From Gemmiger gallinarum (lineage in GTDB: Bacteria > Bacillota > Clostridia > Oscillospirales > Ruminococcaceae), in assembly GCF_014982805.1 (NCBI RefSeq), contig NZ_JADCKC010000001.1:744001-808000 (forward strand): DNA of 64,000 bases, given 5' to 3'. Below the pieces are notes generated by a model, which worked only from the letters and a program-made list of their open reading frames with translations, was not told where the DNA came from and made no database searches. The translations under genes and the position numbers were made by a program. Below are positions 16,971-26,274 of this stretch, in pieces. Numbering within the stretch: position 1 is the first letter of the stretch; the number at the start of each line of letters is the position of its first letter.

Positions 16971-17892
16971 TGAGGTTGCCTCCTTTGCGGACGGTGGGCT
17001 TGGTGAAGTAGCGGCTCTTCCAGTACGGAATGGCCAGGAAGATGGCCACGACCACTGCGCTGAACACCTTGAGGAGGTCGGTGTCCACCTTGAACCAGAT
17101 GACCACCTGAAGCACCAGATAGTAGATAATGCTGCCGAAGGCCACCGACAGCAGCTTGAGCGCAAAGTTGCGGAAGATCTTGCCGAAAATGGCCTCGCCG
17201 ATGATGACGGCAGCCAGGCCGATGACGATGGAGCCGCGGCCCATGTTGATATCGGCAAAGCCCTGGTACTGGGCCAGCAATGCGCCGGACAATGCCACCA
17301 GACCGTTGGAGATCATCAGGCCAATGACCTTGTTGAGGCTGGTGTTGATGCCCTGGGCCCGGGCCATGTTGGCGTTGCAGCCGGTGGCACGGATGCCGCA
17401 GCCCAGTTCGGTGCCGAAAAACCAGTACAGAATGGCGATGACCACCGCAATGACCACCGCCACGACAAAAATGGTGTTGCGGTAGAAGGGCACGTCCTTG
17501 ATGAAGCGCAGCGAGACCAGCAGGTCGTACTTGTCCACATTGATGGCCTGGTTGGCCTTGCCCATGATCTTGAGGTTGACCGACCACAGGGACAGCTGGG
17601 TCAGGATACCGGCAAGGATGGCCTGAATGCCCATGAAGGTGTGGAAGATGCCGGTAACCAGACCTGCCAGCAGGCCCGCACAGGTGGCCGCCAGGATGGA
17701 GACCCAGACGTTGCAGCCGTTGAGCATACACATAATGCAGACCGCGCCGCCGGTGCACAGCGTGCCGTCGACGGTCAGGTCGGCGATGTCCAGCACGCGG
17801 TAGGTGATGTAAACGCCGATTGCCATGATGGCCCAGATCAGGCCCTGTGCCGCTGCGCCGGGCAGGGCGTTGACCAATGTCATGATATCCAA
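16963..17892 (-). CDS. ABC transporter permease, TrpY-like
   Basis: 309 residues with 8-9 hydrophobic helices. YRVLDIADLTVDGTL near the N-terminus, SNGLVALSGALLAQYQGFAD and GRGSIVIGLAAVIIGEAIFG fit the branched-chain-type permease fold of COG4120 (TrpY group). The reading frame can start at TTG 17892, 11 bases after GGGGAGG, or at ATG 17883, 20 bases after it; TTG has the better spacing. It lies downstream of a hairpin that separates it from the lipoprotein gene, so it is probably expressed at a lower level. Confidence 0.8.
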   Translation of the reverse strand: MDIMTLVNALPGAAAQGLIWAIMAIGVYITYRVLDIADLTVDGTLCTGGAVCIMCMLNGCNVWVSILAATCAGLLAGLVTGIFHTFMGIQAILAGILTQLSLWSVNLKIMGKANQAINVDKYDLLVSLRFIKDVPFYRNTIFVVAVVIAVVIAILYWFFGTELGCGIRATGCNANMARAQGINTSLNKVIGLMISNGLVALSGALLAQYQGFADINMGRGSIVIGLAAVIIGEAIFGKIFRNFALKLLSVAFGSIIYYLVLQVVIWFKVDTDLLKVFSAVVVAIFLAIPYWKSRYFTKPTVRKGGNLNA

Positions 17893-18032
17893 GATTTCAC
17901 AATCCTCCCCTGTGCAGCGATCCCCCGGTCACCGGCCGGAATCCGGCCCGCAGAACAAGGTCCGCCGCACGTTTGTTGTTGGTTGCCCGAAGGCTCCCTG
18001 TAAAAAGTGTATAGACCATATTAGTATAGCAA

Positions 18033-18066
18033 AAAGGCGGGAAAAAGGGAAGTCCTTTTTCCCGCC
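18033..18066 (-). terminator. hairpin between binding-protein and permease genes
   Basis: 13-bp stem (18036-18048 with 18054-18066) and 5-base loop, followed on the minus strand by CTTTTTGC. It is a good intrinsic terminator located inside the operon, and probably gives partial termination so that the lipoprotein is made in excess. Confidence 0.75.
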
Positions 18067-18105
18067 CTTGCGGATTCATGCGGTAAGGATGCGCTATGGG
18101 GACGA

Positions 18106-19146
18106 TCAGCCCTCGATGGCGACATAGTCGTCGGGAACGGTGATGTTCAGCTGCTCACAGTTGGTGGGATTGTACTTCTTGGTGAAGTTGGGAGCGTACT
18201 CGATGGGCATGGTGGAGATGTCCGCCTCACCGGTCAGGACCTTGACTGCCATTTCGCCGGTGGCATAGCCCAGGTCGTAGTAGCTGATGGACAGGGTGGC
18301 AACGCCGCACCCGCCGCAGATGCCTTCCTCACCGGCGATGATGGGCACACCGGCGGGCAGGCAGATGTTGTTGATGATCTCGGTGTTGGAAGCCGCCGTG
18401 TTGTCGGTGGGAACATAGATAACGTCACACTCGCTGGCTGCGCTGGTGGCGATGGTGGACAGATCATTAGAGTCGCTGAAGGAGTAATCGGTGCAGGTGT
18501 AGCCCATCTCGGTCAGGTAGTTGGAGACCTGCTCCACCTGGTACTCGCTGTTGGGCTCGGCGCTGCAGTAAAGCATGCCCACATTGGGATACTCCGCCAC
18601 CGGGAAGAATTCGCTGAGCATGGCCGCCTGCTGATCCAGCGGGGCCAGGTCACTGGTGCCGGAGATATTGCCGCCCACCGTGCCGTCAAAGCCGTCAATG
18701 CCGAGAGCCACGCCGTACTCAGTGACCGAGGTGCCCAGAATAGGAATCTCGGAGGTGCCTGCCGCAGCGGCCTGCAGGGCGGTGGTACCGTTGGCCATGA
18801 TCAGATCATAGCCGCTGGAGACAAAGCCGTTGATGATGGTGGAGCAGGTGTTGGCATCGCCCTGAGCGTTCTGCTCGTCAAAGGTGACGCCATCCTCACC
18901 GAAGGCCTCCACCAGGGCGTCCTTGAAGCCCTGGGTCGCCGAATCCAGCGCCTCATGGGGCTGCTGCTGGCAGATGCCGATGGTATAGCTGGTGCCGGAT
19001 GCCGTGCCTTCCGACGCCTCCGAAGTGGCCGCCGATGCCTCCGAGGAGGTATCCGCCGCCTGGGACGAAGAATCGGAACCGCCGCTGCATGCGGCCAGGC
19101 TGAGTGCCATACAGGCTGCCGTCAGGATAGAAAGTGCCTTTTTCAT
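18106..19146 (-). CDS. ABC transporter substrate-binding lipoprotein, TrpX-like
   Basis: 346 residues. The signal peptide ends in the lipobox SLAAC (lipidated Cys20), followed by a Ser/Ala/Glu-rich linker to about residue 52. The body is a PF04392-type binding protein: YTIGICQQQPHEALDSATQG, ANGTTALQAAA, PILGTSVTEYG, VGMLYCSAEPNSEYQVEQ and VYVPTDNTAASN. It binds the ligand outside the membrane and delivers it to the permease encoded 213 bases downstream. ATG at 19146 with GGGGAGA upstream and a strong promoter (19237-19265). No riboswitch or T-box motif is visible in the ~85-base leader. Confidence 0.85.
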   Translation of the reverse strand: MKKALSILTAACMALSLAACSGGSDSSSQAADTSSEASAATSEASEGTASGTSYTIGICQQQPHEALDSATQGFKDALVEAFGEDGVTFDEQNAQGDANTCSTIINGFVSSGYDLIMANGTTALQAAAAGTSEIPILGTSVTEYGVALGIDGFDGTVGGNISGTSDLAPLDQQAAMLSEFFPVAEYPNVGMLYCSAEPNSEYQVEQVSNYLTEMGYTCTDYSFSDSNDLSTIATSAASECDVIYVPTDNTAASNTEIINNICLPAGVPIIAGEEGICGGCGVATLSISYYDLGYATGEMAVKVLTGEADISTMPIEYAPNFTKKYNPTNCEQLNITVPDDYVAIEG

Positions 19147-19236
19147 ATTGTTTTCTCCCCATTCATTTTTCGCCGGGGCGCCGCCTGCCGTTCGGCGGGC
19201 AGTGTCCTCATCCCCTTTGGCGATTTAATGTATTAA

Positions 19237-19265
19237 AGTATATCACAGGCTTTTTTCCATTTCAA
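19237..19265 (-). promoter_or_regulatory. promoter of the ABC importer operon
   Basis: Minus-strand TTGAAA (19260-19265), 17-base spacer and TATACT (19237-19242) with an extended -10 TG. It is one of the best vegetative promoters in the window. Confidence 0.7.
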
Positions 19266-19409
19266 TGGTTAATCATACAGTTTCTTGGCTTGTTATGTTC
19301 CTGTTTTCGGCATTTTCAACAGAGTTGGTTCAGTTTTCTCAAAAAACTGCCGGTTTCCGTCGGGCATGGGAGTTTCCCCTCCCGCAGTCCCGGCATTGCC
19401 GCCTGCCGC

Positions 19410-20177
19410 TCAGATATGAATCTGAAACCCGTCAAAGGAAAAAACGCCGCTCCCTGTGCGAAGGAGTCCCTGACGTGCCAGGCTTTGCCAGGCCGCATTC
19501 ACCCGGGCGGCGAAATCCGGGGACATCTCCAGCCGGTGATGGCCGGGGAAGATCCGCTTCAGCGGAAGCGTGCAGACCCGTTCCACCGACCGGGCAAACT
19601 GCTGCGGGTCAGTGGTGGGATAAAAGGCATCCAGACAGCCTGCATAGAGCAGGTCCCCGGCAAAGAGGGTGCCCCGTTCCGCCTCATAAAAGCAGCAGTG
19701 TCCGGGAGAATGCCCCGGCGTGTGGAGCACCTGCACCTGACGCCCGCCCAGATCGATGCAGTCCCCGTCGCGGAGCAGCTCCCCTGCCCCGCCTGCGTAG
19801 ACACGGTAGTTTTCCGTGCGGAAGCCCTCCGGAAATGGGCAGGGCCGGGCGGTGAGATTGGCCCGGACCACCTGGGGCGGCAGCGGGAAGCTTCCTGAAA
19901 GCCAGTCTGCCTCCGCCTCGTGCACCGCGATGCGGGAAAAGCAGTTCAGTCCGCCCATATGGTCCCAGTGCGCATGGGTGAGGGCAGCCAGGACCGGCAG
20001 TTTTGTCAGTCGGCGGACCACCGCCCCCATATCCGCCACCCCCAGCCCCGTGTCGATGAGCAGGGCACGCTCCCGCCCGCAGAGAAGATAGCTGTGAGGC
20101 TCCTCCCAGTGGAGGGGCTCACTGATGACAAAGGTATCGGCGTCGATGGCCTCAACGGCAAACCAGGGTTCCGGCAT
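19410..20177 (-). CDS. metallo-beta-lactamase-fold hydrolase
   Basis: 255 residues. The HxHxDH zinc motif THAHWDH (H68, H70, D72, H73) is followed by the third histidine in HTPGHSPGH, the bridging Asp in LFAGDLLY and the last His in FPGHH. This is a glyoxalase-II-like MBL hydrolase; the substrate is unknown. Three in-frame ATGs exist (20201, 20186, 20177). 20177 is chosen because GGAAAGGAG sits about 9 bases before it, though 20201 also has a short AGGA. It appears to be a single-gene unit pointing away from the ABC operon. Confidence 0.75.
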   Translation of the reverse strand: MPEPWFAVEAIDADTFVISEPLHWEEPHSYLLCGRERALLIDTGLGVADMGAVVRRLTKLPVLAALTHAHWDHMGGLNCFSRIAVHEAEADWLSGSFPLPPQVVRANLTARPCPFPEGFRTENYRVYAGGAGELLRDGDCIDLGGRQVQVLHTPGHSPGHCCFYEAERGTLFAGDLLYAGCLDAFYPTTDPQQFARSVERVCTLPLKRIFPGHHRLEMSPDFAARVNAAWQSLARQGLLRTGSGVFSFDGFQIHI

Positions 20178-20300
20178 GGCGGGCATCTCCTTTCCGGGCA
20201 TGGATCCTGCCTAAACTGTTGTGTTCCATTATAGCACAGATCGGCCCGACTTTTTTATAGAACGGTGCAGCGGCCTCCACGGCCTTTTCCTGCCCGGACA

Positions 20301-20341
20301 CAAAAAAAGGAGCCGAACGCCATTCATTAGCGTTCGGCTCC
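20301..20341 (-). terminator. terminator of the division/ileS/EIIA operon
   Basis: 12-bp perfect stem (20309-20320 with 20330-20341) and 9-base loop. On the minus strand TTTTTTTG follows (20301-20308). It is a textbook intrinsic terminator 20 bases after the EIIA stop. Confidence 0.85.
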
Positions 20342-20361
20342 GGACAGAGCAGATGGATGAT

Positions 20362-20835
20362 TCAGTCGGCAAAGCGCTCGGCCTCGGCACGGGCCAGCAG
20401 CTCGATGAAGCGCTCCCGGGACTGAGCCTGACGCAATGCCTGGGTCAGGTTGTTGTCCGACAGCAGGTTGACCAGCCGCGCCAGAATCAGCAGATGCTCG
20501 CTCTGGGCATGGGGCGGCATGGCCACCATAAAGATCAGATCCACCGGTCTGCCGTCCGGTGCACCCCAGTCAAGACCTTCGTTGAGGCCCAGGGCCGCCA
20601 CACCCGGCGCTGCCACCCCTGCGTTGCAGGCATGGGGCAGGGCGATTCCCTCCCCGATGGCCGTGGAGCCGCCGGCGGTCTCCCGGTCACAGACCGCATT
20701 GTAATAGGCCGTGCCGTTGGTGATGATGCCGCCGGCTTCCTGCAATTCCACCAGCACTCCCAGAGCGTTGGAGGCATCCGGGACATCGGCGTGTACCAGC
20801 ACGCTTTCCCGGCTGAGCAGCTGACTGACTTTCAT
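20362..20835 (-). CDS. PTS EIIA domain protein (fructose/nitrogen type)
   Basis: 157 residues, a lone EIIA of the PTS EIIA-2 family: GGSTAIGEGIALPHA with the phosphorylatable His68, VDLIFMVAMP, and HLLILARLVNLL near the end. EIIA proteins take phosphate from HPr; lone copies without EIIB/EIIC often act in regulation. The ATG at 20835 has GGAGGAA upstream. It lies 22 bases after the Cof-type gene as the last gene of the operon that begins at sepF. No sugar permease is nearby, so a regulatory or general role is likely. Confidence 0.8.
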   Translation of the reverse strand: MKVSQLLSRESVLVHADVPDASNALGVLVELQEAGGIITNGTAYYNAVCDRETAGGSTAIGEGIALPHACNAGVAAPGVAALGLNEGLDWGAPDGRPVDLIFMVAMPPHAQSEHLLILARLVNLLSDNNLTQALRQAQSRERFIELLARAEAERFAD

Positions 20836-20857
20836 GGCAGATTCCTCCGCTGGGGCA

Positions 20858-21685
20858 TCAGCCCGTGACGGTGTTGATGAGACGGTAGAGGTACTCCCCC
20901 ACCGCGCCCTCGGAACAGGTGCAGGTGGTGACCTCGTCGGCGTTGGCCTTGACCTCCCCCGGCGCATTGGCCACCGCCACCGAATGGCCCGCAGCCTTCA
21001 TGATCTCCAGATCATTGTAGTAGTCCCCGATGACAATGGTCTTTTGCAGCGGTTCTCCCAGCAGAGTGCACAGGTCCCGCAGGCCGGAGGCCTTGCCCAC
21101 ACTGCCGGGCATAATCTCAAAGTAAATGCTGTTGGTGGCCAGAAAATAGTTTTCCCTGCCGTAATACTTGGTCTTGGCGTACTGGGACAGCTTGCGGATC
21201 ATCTCCGGCGGCCCCGCAAAGACCACCTTGACCCAGCCGTCGGGGACGCTCTCCAGCGGGCAGCAGACCCCGGGGATTTTCTCGTCCACCTGATGGGCGT
21301 GGGTATACTCGTTGGCATGGACCACATACAGCTCCCCCGCATGGGCCATGACCTCCACGCCCAGACGCGGAAACTGCCGCAGGATATCGTTGATGGCCAG
21401 GGTGGCCTGGTTCCGGTCCAGTGTGGCACGGCGCAGCACCGTGTTGGTGGAAAAGTCGTACAGCAGCGAGCCGTTGCAGGAAATGGCCGGCAGCGAAAGC
21501 TCGATATCCCCCAGCGCCGCGCGGATGGATTCCGGCGGACGCCCGGTGGCAACGGTGAACCGCCCGCCCAGCTGGGTGAACAGCTTGATGACTGTCCGGT
21601 TGCAGGCGGGGATGCCCTCCTTTGCGGTCAGCAGCGTATTGTCCATATCGCAAAAGACAAGATAGTCGTGCAGACTCTGCTTCAT
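20858..21685 (-). CDS. Cof-type HAD phosphatase
   Basis: 275 residues, HAD subfamily IIB. VFCDMDNTLLTAKEGI is motif I, FTVATGRPPESI is motif II, and KASGLRDLCTLLGEP followed by TIVIGDYYNDLEIM are motifs III/IV, with the large alpha/beta cap between them. Cof-type enzymes dephosphorylate sugar phosphates, flavin precursors or similar; this one is unassigned. The ATG at 21685 overlaps the rluD stop (ATGA), so it is translationally coupled to it. Confidence 0.8.
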   Translation of the reverse strand: MKQSLHDYLVFCDMDNTLLTAKEGIPACNRTVIKLFTQLGGRFTVATGRPPESIRAALGDIELSLPAISCNGSLLYDFSTNTVLRRATLDRNQATLAINDILRQFPRLGVEVMAHAGELYVVHANEYTHAHQVDEKIPGVCCPLESVPDGWVKVVFAGPPEMIRKLSQYAKTKYYGRENYFLATNSIYFEIMPGSVGKASGLRDLCTLLGEPLQKTIVIGDYYNDLEIMKAAGHSVAVANAPGEVKANADEVTTCTCSEGAVGEYLYRLINTVTG

Positions 21686-22608
21686 TGACGGCTTTCCTTT
21701 CTCAGTTTCGTCAGAAATTCATTGAAATACGCCGGCAGCGGCGAATCAAACTGCATGTACTCCCCCGTGGCCGGATGGACAAAGCCCAGTTCCTTGGCGT
21801 GAAGGCACTGGCCGTTCAGGGCACGGATGACGTTGCGGGGACCGTAGACTCCATCTCCTGCCAGCGGGTGGCCGATGGAAGCCATGTGCACCCGGATCTG
21901 ATGGGTCCGCCCCGTCTTGAGGCGGCAGGCAATATAGGTAAAGCTGCCGAACCGTTCCAGCACCTGCCAGCCGGTGTAGGCATAGCGGCTGTGGTTGTCA
22001 GTGACGGCCATTTTCTTGCGGTCCCGGGGATCCCGGCCGATGGGAGCCTCCACAAAGCCGGCGTCCTCCTTCAGGTTGCCGTAGACCACCGCGTGATAGA
22101 CCCGATGGATGGAATGGACGCTCATCTGCTCACTCAGGGCCTGATGGGCCTCGTCGTTCTTGGCGATGACCAGAAGGCCGCTGGTGTCCTTGTCGATGCG
22201 GTGGACAATGCCGGGACGGATGGCCCCGCCGATGCCCGAAAGCTGCCCCGCACAGTGGTAAAGCAGCGCGTTGACCAATGTGCCGTCGGGGTTGCCGGGG
22301 GCGGGATGCACCACCATGCCCTTGGGCTTGTTGACCACGATCAGGCTGTCATCCTCATAGACGATGTCCAGGGGGATGTCCTGGGGCTGGGCGTCCAGCG
22401 GGCGCGGGTCGGGGATGGTGATGGATACCCGGTCCCCTGCCCGTACCTTGTACCGCTTGGGGGCGGGGCTGCCGTTGCAGAGGGCAGCCCCTTCCTCCAT
22501 GAGGTTCTGCAGGGCGCTGCGGGTGATGCCCTTGCACTGTTCCGTCAGAAAGCGGTCCAGGCGCTGGCCTTCCACCTCGGGTCCGGCGGTGAACTCAAGT
22601 GTCTGCAT
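21682..22608 (-). CDS. rluD: 23S rRNA pseudouridine synthase, RluD/RluA family
   Basis: 308 residues. An N-terminal S4 domain (GQRLDRFLTEQCKGITRSAL) is followed by the synthase domain with VVNKPKGMVVHPAPG, the catalytic HRIDKDTSGLLVIAKND, and LKTGRTHQIRVHMASIGHPL. It isomerises uridines in large-subunit rRNA. The ATG at 22608 has GGGGAGGAG 12 bases upstream, inside the end of lspA, which it overlaps by 14 bases. The lspA-rluD pair is a standard Firmicute arrangement (ylyB position). Whether the target is the RluD or an RluA-type site is not decided by sequence alone. Confidence 0.85.
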   Translation of the reverse strand: MQTLEFTAGPEVEGQRLDRFLTEQCKGITRSALQNLMEEGAALCNGSPAPKRYKVRAGDRVSITIPDPRPLDAQPQDIPLDIVYEDDSLIVVNKPKGMVVHPAPGNPDGTLVNALLYHCAGQLSGIGGAIRPGIVHRIDKDTSGLLVIAKNDEAHQALSEQMSVHSIHRVYHAVVYGNLKEDAGFVEAPIGRDPRDRKKMAVTDNHSRYAYTGWQVLERFGSFTYIACRLKTGRTHQIRVHMASIGHPLAGDGVYGPRNVIRALNGQCLHAKELGFVHPATGEYMQFDSPLPAYFNEFLTKLRKESRQ

Positions 22609-23098
22609 CGGTGGTGTGCTCCTCCCCGGAGGGTTTCTTTTTGCGGTCGCCCAGTTCGCCCCACAGCACGCAGACAAACAGCAGGGCAACGCCCACCGTC
22701 ACGCAGATATCGGCAAAATTGAAGATGGCAAAATCCACAAACAGAAAATTGATGTAATCGACCACCTGACCGCTGGCAATACGGTCGATCAGGTTGCCGA
22801 CGCCGCCGCCCAGGACCAGCGTCCAGGCGATGCGCTCCAAAAGGGGCGGCTTGCGCAAAAGCAGGTAGCCCAGCAGCACGATGAGCGCCACCGAGGTCAC
22901 TGCAATGAGAAAGCCCTGCTTGCCCCACAGTAGCGAGAAAGCCATGCCCTCATTGAGAGAATAGCGCAGCTCCACCACATGGGGAATCAGCGTCATGGTG
23001 CCGATGGGCTGCAGGTTTGCGGTAGCCCAAACCTTGAGCAGCTGGTCGATGCCGACCAGCACCGCAGCCGCGGCGATGGATAAAATACCGGAAAGCAT
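22595..23098 (-). CDS. lspA: lipoprotein signal peptidase II
   Basis: 167 residues with four membrane helices. It carries the conserved LspA blocks: IDQLLKVWA at the N-terminus, YSLNEGMAFS, GGGVGNLIDRI, and the catalytic aspartates D114 in QVVDYINF and D130 in FNFADI. It cleaves the signal peptide of prolipoproteins such as the binding protein at 18106-19146. The ATG at 23098 has a GGAGG site. A hydrophilic tail of ~25 residues follows the last helix. Confidence 0.9.
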   Translation of the reverse strand: MLSGILSIAAAAVLVGIDQLLKVWATANLQPIGTMTLIPHVVELRYSLNEGMAFSLLWGKQGFLIAVTSVALIVLLGYLLLRKPPLLERIAWTLVLGGGVGNLIDRIASGQVVDYINFLFVDFAIFNFADICVTVGVALLFVCVLWGELGDRKKKPSGEEHTTDADT

Positions 23099-23341
23099 GC
23101 GGTCCTCCCTGTGATCGCCCGCAAAGCGGGCCAAACCAGCCGAGTGCCGGCCCTCCCCTTTCGTCGGAACAGTACCGCCGCAGGGCATAACACAAGGCAC
23201 AGTGGCAGAATGCCGTGTGACACGGCACCCGCCTTTGCAAACCTTGCGTTCGGCCTTGGGGCCGGACCGGGCGGTCCGCCTCAAAGCGCCCTCGACATTG
23301 CTCCGCCTCAGCAGGAAAACCGGCAGCTCGTCGTTATTGTA

Positions 23342-26116
23342 TTATTTTGCCAGAACTTTGGCGCAGCGCGGGCAGAGGCCTTCCTCGTTGACCCCGTCGT
23401 CGTACTTCCAGCAGCGCAGGCACTTGGCGCCGTGGGCATGCTCGGCAGCAACGCCCAGGCCCTCGCAGATGCCCTTGACGCCGCCTTCACCCTTGACCAG
23501 GTTGACCTGGGAGACGATGAGCAGATCGGCCAGCTCATCCATGGGGATGGCGTTGAGGAAGTCGTACATGGCATCGCTGCAGTACAGGGTGACACAGGCT
23601 TCCAGAGAGGAACCGATGACCTTGTCGGCACGGGACTGCTCCAGCACCTTCTTGACATCGTCGCGCACGGCCATGACCTTGTCCCACTTGGCGGTGAAAG
23701 CCTCGTCGGGAGCCTGACCGGCCTCGGGCATCTGCTCGAAGACGACATAGTCCTTCATGCCGGGCAGTTTGGGGATATAGCTCCAGATCTCCTGGCTGGT
23801 GAAGCAGAGGATGGGAGCCAGCAGACGGGTGAAGTCCACCAGAATGCGGTAGAGGGCCGTCTGGGCGCAGCGGCGGGCATGATCGTCGGCGCAGTAGAGG
23901 CGATCCTTGATGACATCCATATAGAAGTTGGACATATCCAGGACGCAGAAGTTATAGATGGCGTGGTAGGCGCGGGAGAAGTCGTAGTGCTCGTAGGCGT
24001 CGCGTACGGTGGCGGTCAGGGCACGGATGGACTGCAGAGCCCAGCGGTCGATCTCGAACAGCTGGTCCTCCTCCACCATATCCTTGGCCGGGTCAAAGCC
24101 GTTCAGGTTGCCCAGCATGAAGCGGGCGGTGTTGCGCATCTTGCGGTAGGCCTCGGACAGCTGGCGGAAAATCTCCTTGCCGGCGCGCACGTCCACGGTG
24201 TAGTCGCTGGAGGCGACCCACAGCCGGACGATATCGGCGCCGTAGTCACGGATGAGCTCGGAGGGCTCCACGCCGTTGCCGGCGGACTTGTGCATCTGCT
24301 TGCCCTGCTCGTCCACGACCCAGCCGTGGCAGAGAACACCCTTGTAGGGGGCGACACCCTCGGTGGCAACGCTGGTCAGCAGGCTGGACTGGAACCAGCC
24401 GCGGAACTGGTCGGCACCCTCCATGTAGAGGTCGACGGGCCAGTGCAGCTCGGGACGCTCCCGGCAGACAGCGCTCCAGGTGGAGCCGGAGTCGAACCAG
24501 ACATCCATGATGTCGGGGTCCTTCTCCCAGTCGGAGGCACCGCACTCGCAGACCTCGGTCTTGGGCATGATGTCGTTGGCGTCGTACTTGTACCAGGCGT
24601 CGCTGCCCTCCTTGCGGAACAGGTCGCTGACCGCCTTGATGGAGGCGTCGGTGATGTGGTACTTGCCGCACTTCTTGCAGTAGAACACCGGGATGGGCAC
24701 GCCCCAGACGCGCTGACGGCTGATGCACCAGTCGCTGCGGTCGCGGACCATGCCCTGCATGCGGTCATGACCCCAGGCCGGCTGCCAGTGCACGCTGTCG
24801 ATGGCCTTGTACACATCCTCCTTGAAGGCGTCGATGGAGCAGAACCACTGCTCGGTGGCGCGGAAGATGATGGGATGGTGGCAGCGCCAGCAATGGGGAT
24901 ACTGGTGGACGATGTGCTGCACGCCCATCAGGTTGCCGGTGCCCTTGATGTGCTCCAGAATGACCTTGTTGGCATCCCAGACCTTGAGGCCGGCGAACTC
25001 CTCCCCTGCCTCGGCGGTCAGGCGGCCGGCCTCGTCCACGGGAACAACGACGGGCAGCTGGGGATAGTGCTGGGTGCAGACCTCAAAGTCCTCGACGCCG
25101 TGACCGGGCGCGGTGTGGACGCAGCCGGTGCCGCCTTCCAGGGTGACATGGTCGCCCAGGATGACCAGGCCAGTGCGGTCGAGGAAGGGATGCTGGTACT
25201 CCAGCATTTCCAGTTCGGAGCCCAGAACACGGGGCTCCAGAACGGTGTAGTTCTCAATGTGGCAGGCTTCCATGGTGGCCTTGACCAGGTTGGCGGCCAT
25301 GATGTGGTACTGGCCGTCGATCTCCACAAAGGCGTACTCGATGGAGGGGTTCAGGCAGGTAGCCACGTTGGCGGGCAGCGTCCAGGTGGTCGTCGTCCAG
25401 ATGACGATCCAGGCCTTGTCCAGAGGGATGCCGTACTTGGCCAGCACACCCTTGGGATCGTTCTTCAGCTTGAAGCGGACGTAGATGGAATCGCATCCGT
25501 CCTCGGCGTACTCGATTTCAGCCTCGGCCAGGGCGGTGCGGTCCTCGGGGCACCAGTAAACGGCCTTCATGCCCTTGTAGATGTAGCCCTTCTTGGCCAT
25601 CTCGCCGAAGATCTCCACCTGGCGGGCCTCAAACTCGGGCTTGAGGGTCAGGTAGGGGTTGTCGAAGTCGCCCTGAACGCCCAGGCGCTTGAACTGGGAG
25701 TTCATAACATCGATGTGCTCGGTGGCAAACTCCTTGCAGATCTTGCGCAGGTCCAGCTTGGAGATGCCGGACTTCTTGTCCCCCAGAGAGCCCAGAGCCT
25801 TCAGCTCGATGGGCAGGCCGTGGGTATCGTAGCCGGGAATGTACGGCGCGCAATAGCCGGACATATTCTTGTACCGGACAATGATATCCTTGATGATCTT
25901 GTTCAGGGCAGTGCCCATGTGAATGCTGCCGTTGGCGTACGGAGGGCCGTCGTGAAGAATGAAGGACGGCTTGCCTTCGTTGTTCTTAATCATCTGCTCG
26001 TAGACATGGTTTTTCTCCCAGTCCTCCAGCATGACCGGCTCTTTCTTCGGCAGGCCCGCCCGCATCTGGAACGGTGTGGACGGCAGATGGATGGTGTCAT
26101 TGAAATTCTGCGCCAA
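23342..26116 (-). CDS. ileS: isoleucyl-tRNA synthetase
   Basis: 924 residues, the normal length for the bacterial class I enzyme. The HIGH motif appears as PPYANGSIHMGTA (~58-70), the editing-domain motif is TTTWTLPANVATCLNP, and the KMSKS loop appears as GKQMHKSAGN. The C-terminal zinc site is CLRCW with CPRC at the end. It charges tRNA-Ile with isoleucine and edits valine. The frame begins with TTG at 26116 preceded by TAGGAAAC. It follows divIVA by 158 bases. No convincing T-box antiterminator is present in that gap, unlike many Firmicute ileS genes. Confidence 0.95.
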   Translation of the reverse strand: MAQNFNDTIHLPSTPFQMRAGLPKKEPVMLEDWEKNHVYEQMIKNNEGKPSFILHDGPPYANGSIHMGTALNKIIKDIIVRYKNMSGYCAPYIPGYDTHGLPIELKALGSLGDKKSGISKLDLRKICKEFATEHIDVMNSQFKRLGVQGDFDNPYLTLKPEFEARQVEIFGEMAKKGYIYKGMKAVYWCPEDRTALAEAEIEYAEDGCDSIYVRFKLKNDPKGVLAKYGIPLDKAWIVIWTTTTWTLPANVATCLNPSIEYAFVEIDGQYHIMAANLVKATMEACHIENYTVLEPRVLGSELEMLEYQHPFLDRTGLVILGDHVTLEGGTGCVHTAPGHGVEDFEVCTQHYPQLPVVVPVDEAGRLTAEAGEEFAGLKVWDANKVILEHIKGTGNLMGVQHIVHQYPHCWRCHHPIIFRATEQWFCSIDAFKEDVYKAIDSVHWQPAWGHDRMQGMVRDRSDWCISRQRVWGVPIPVFYCKKCGKYHITDASIKAVSDLFRKEGSDAWYKYDANDIMPKTEVCECGASDWEKDPDIMDVWFDSGSTWSAVCRERPELHWPVDLYMEGADQFRGWFQSSLLTSVATEGVAPYKGVLCHGWVVDEQGKQMHKSAGNGVEPSELIRDYGADIVRLWVASSDYTVDVRAGKEIFRQLSEAYRKMRNTARFMLGNLNGFDPAKDMVEEDQLFEIDRWALQSIRALTATVRDAYEHYDFSRAYHAIYNFCVLDMSNFYMDVIKDRLYCADDHARRCAQTALYRILVDFTRLLAPILCFTSQEIWSYIPKLPGMKDYVVFEQMPEAGQAPDEAFTAKWDKVMAVRDDVKKVLEQSRADKVIGSSLEACVTLYCSDAMYDFLNAIPMDELADLLIVSQVNLVKGEGGVKGICEGLGVAAEHAHGAKCLRCWKYDDGVNEEGLCPRCAKVLAK

Positions 26117-26274
26117 TGTTTCCTACTCTCCTCTATACTTCATTCACGCACAAACCCGGCACGGCCGGACGCGGAGGTCTGCCCGCCCAACAGGACTGCG
26201 GCTGCTCCGGCCCGGCGCACCGGTGTCGGTACGCGGTATCATGATACATGCCCCGCAAAGGGCACGTATGGCTG

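Noticed and set aside
19147-19236. Riboswitch or T-box in the leader of the ABC importer
   Set aside because: The ~85-base leader contains only a short ctgcc/ggcag hairpin and no known conserved core.
26117-26274. T-box leader for ileS
   Set aside because: The minus strand contains ATACCGCG, like the end of the T-box core, but the preceding GGGTGG, a specifier loop and a following terminator/antiterminator pair are missing, and the 158-base gap is short for a T-box.
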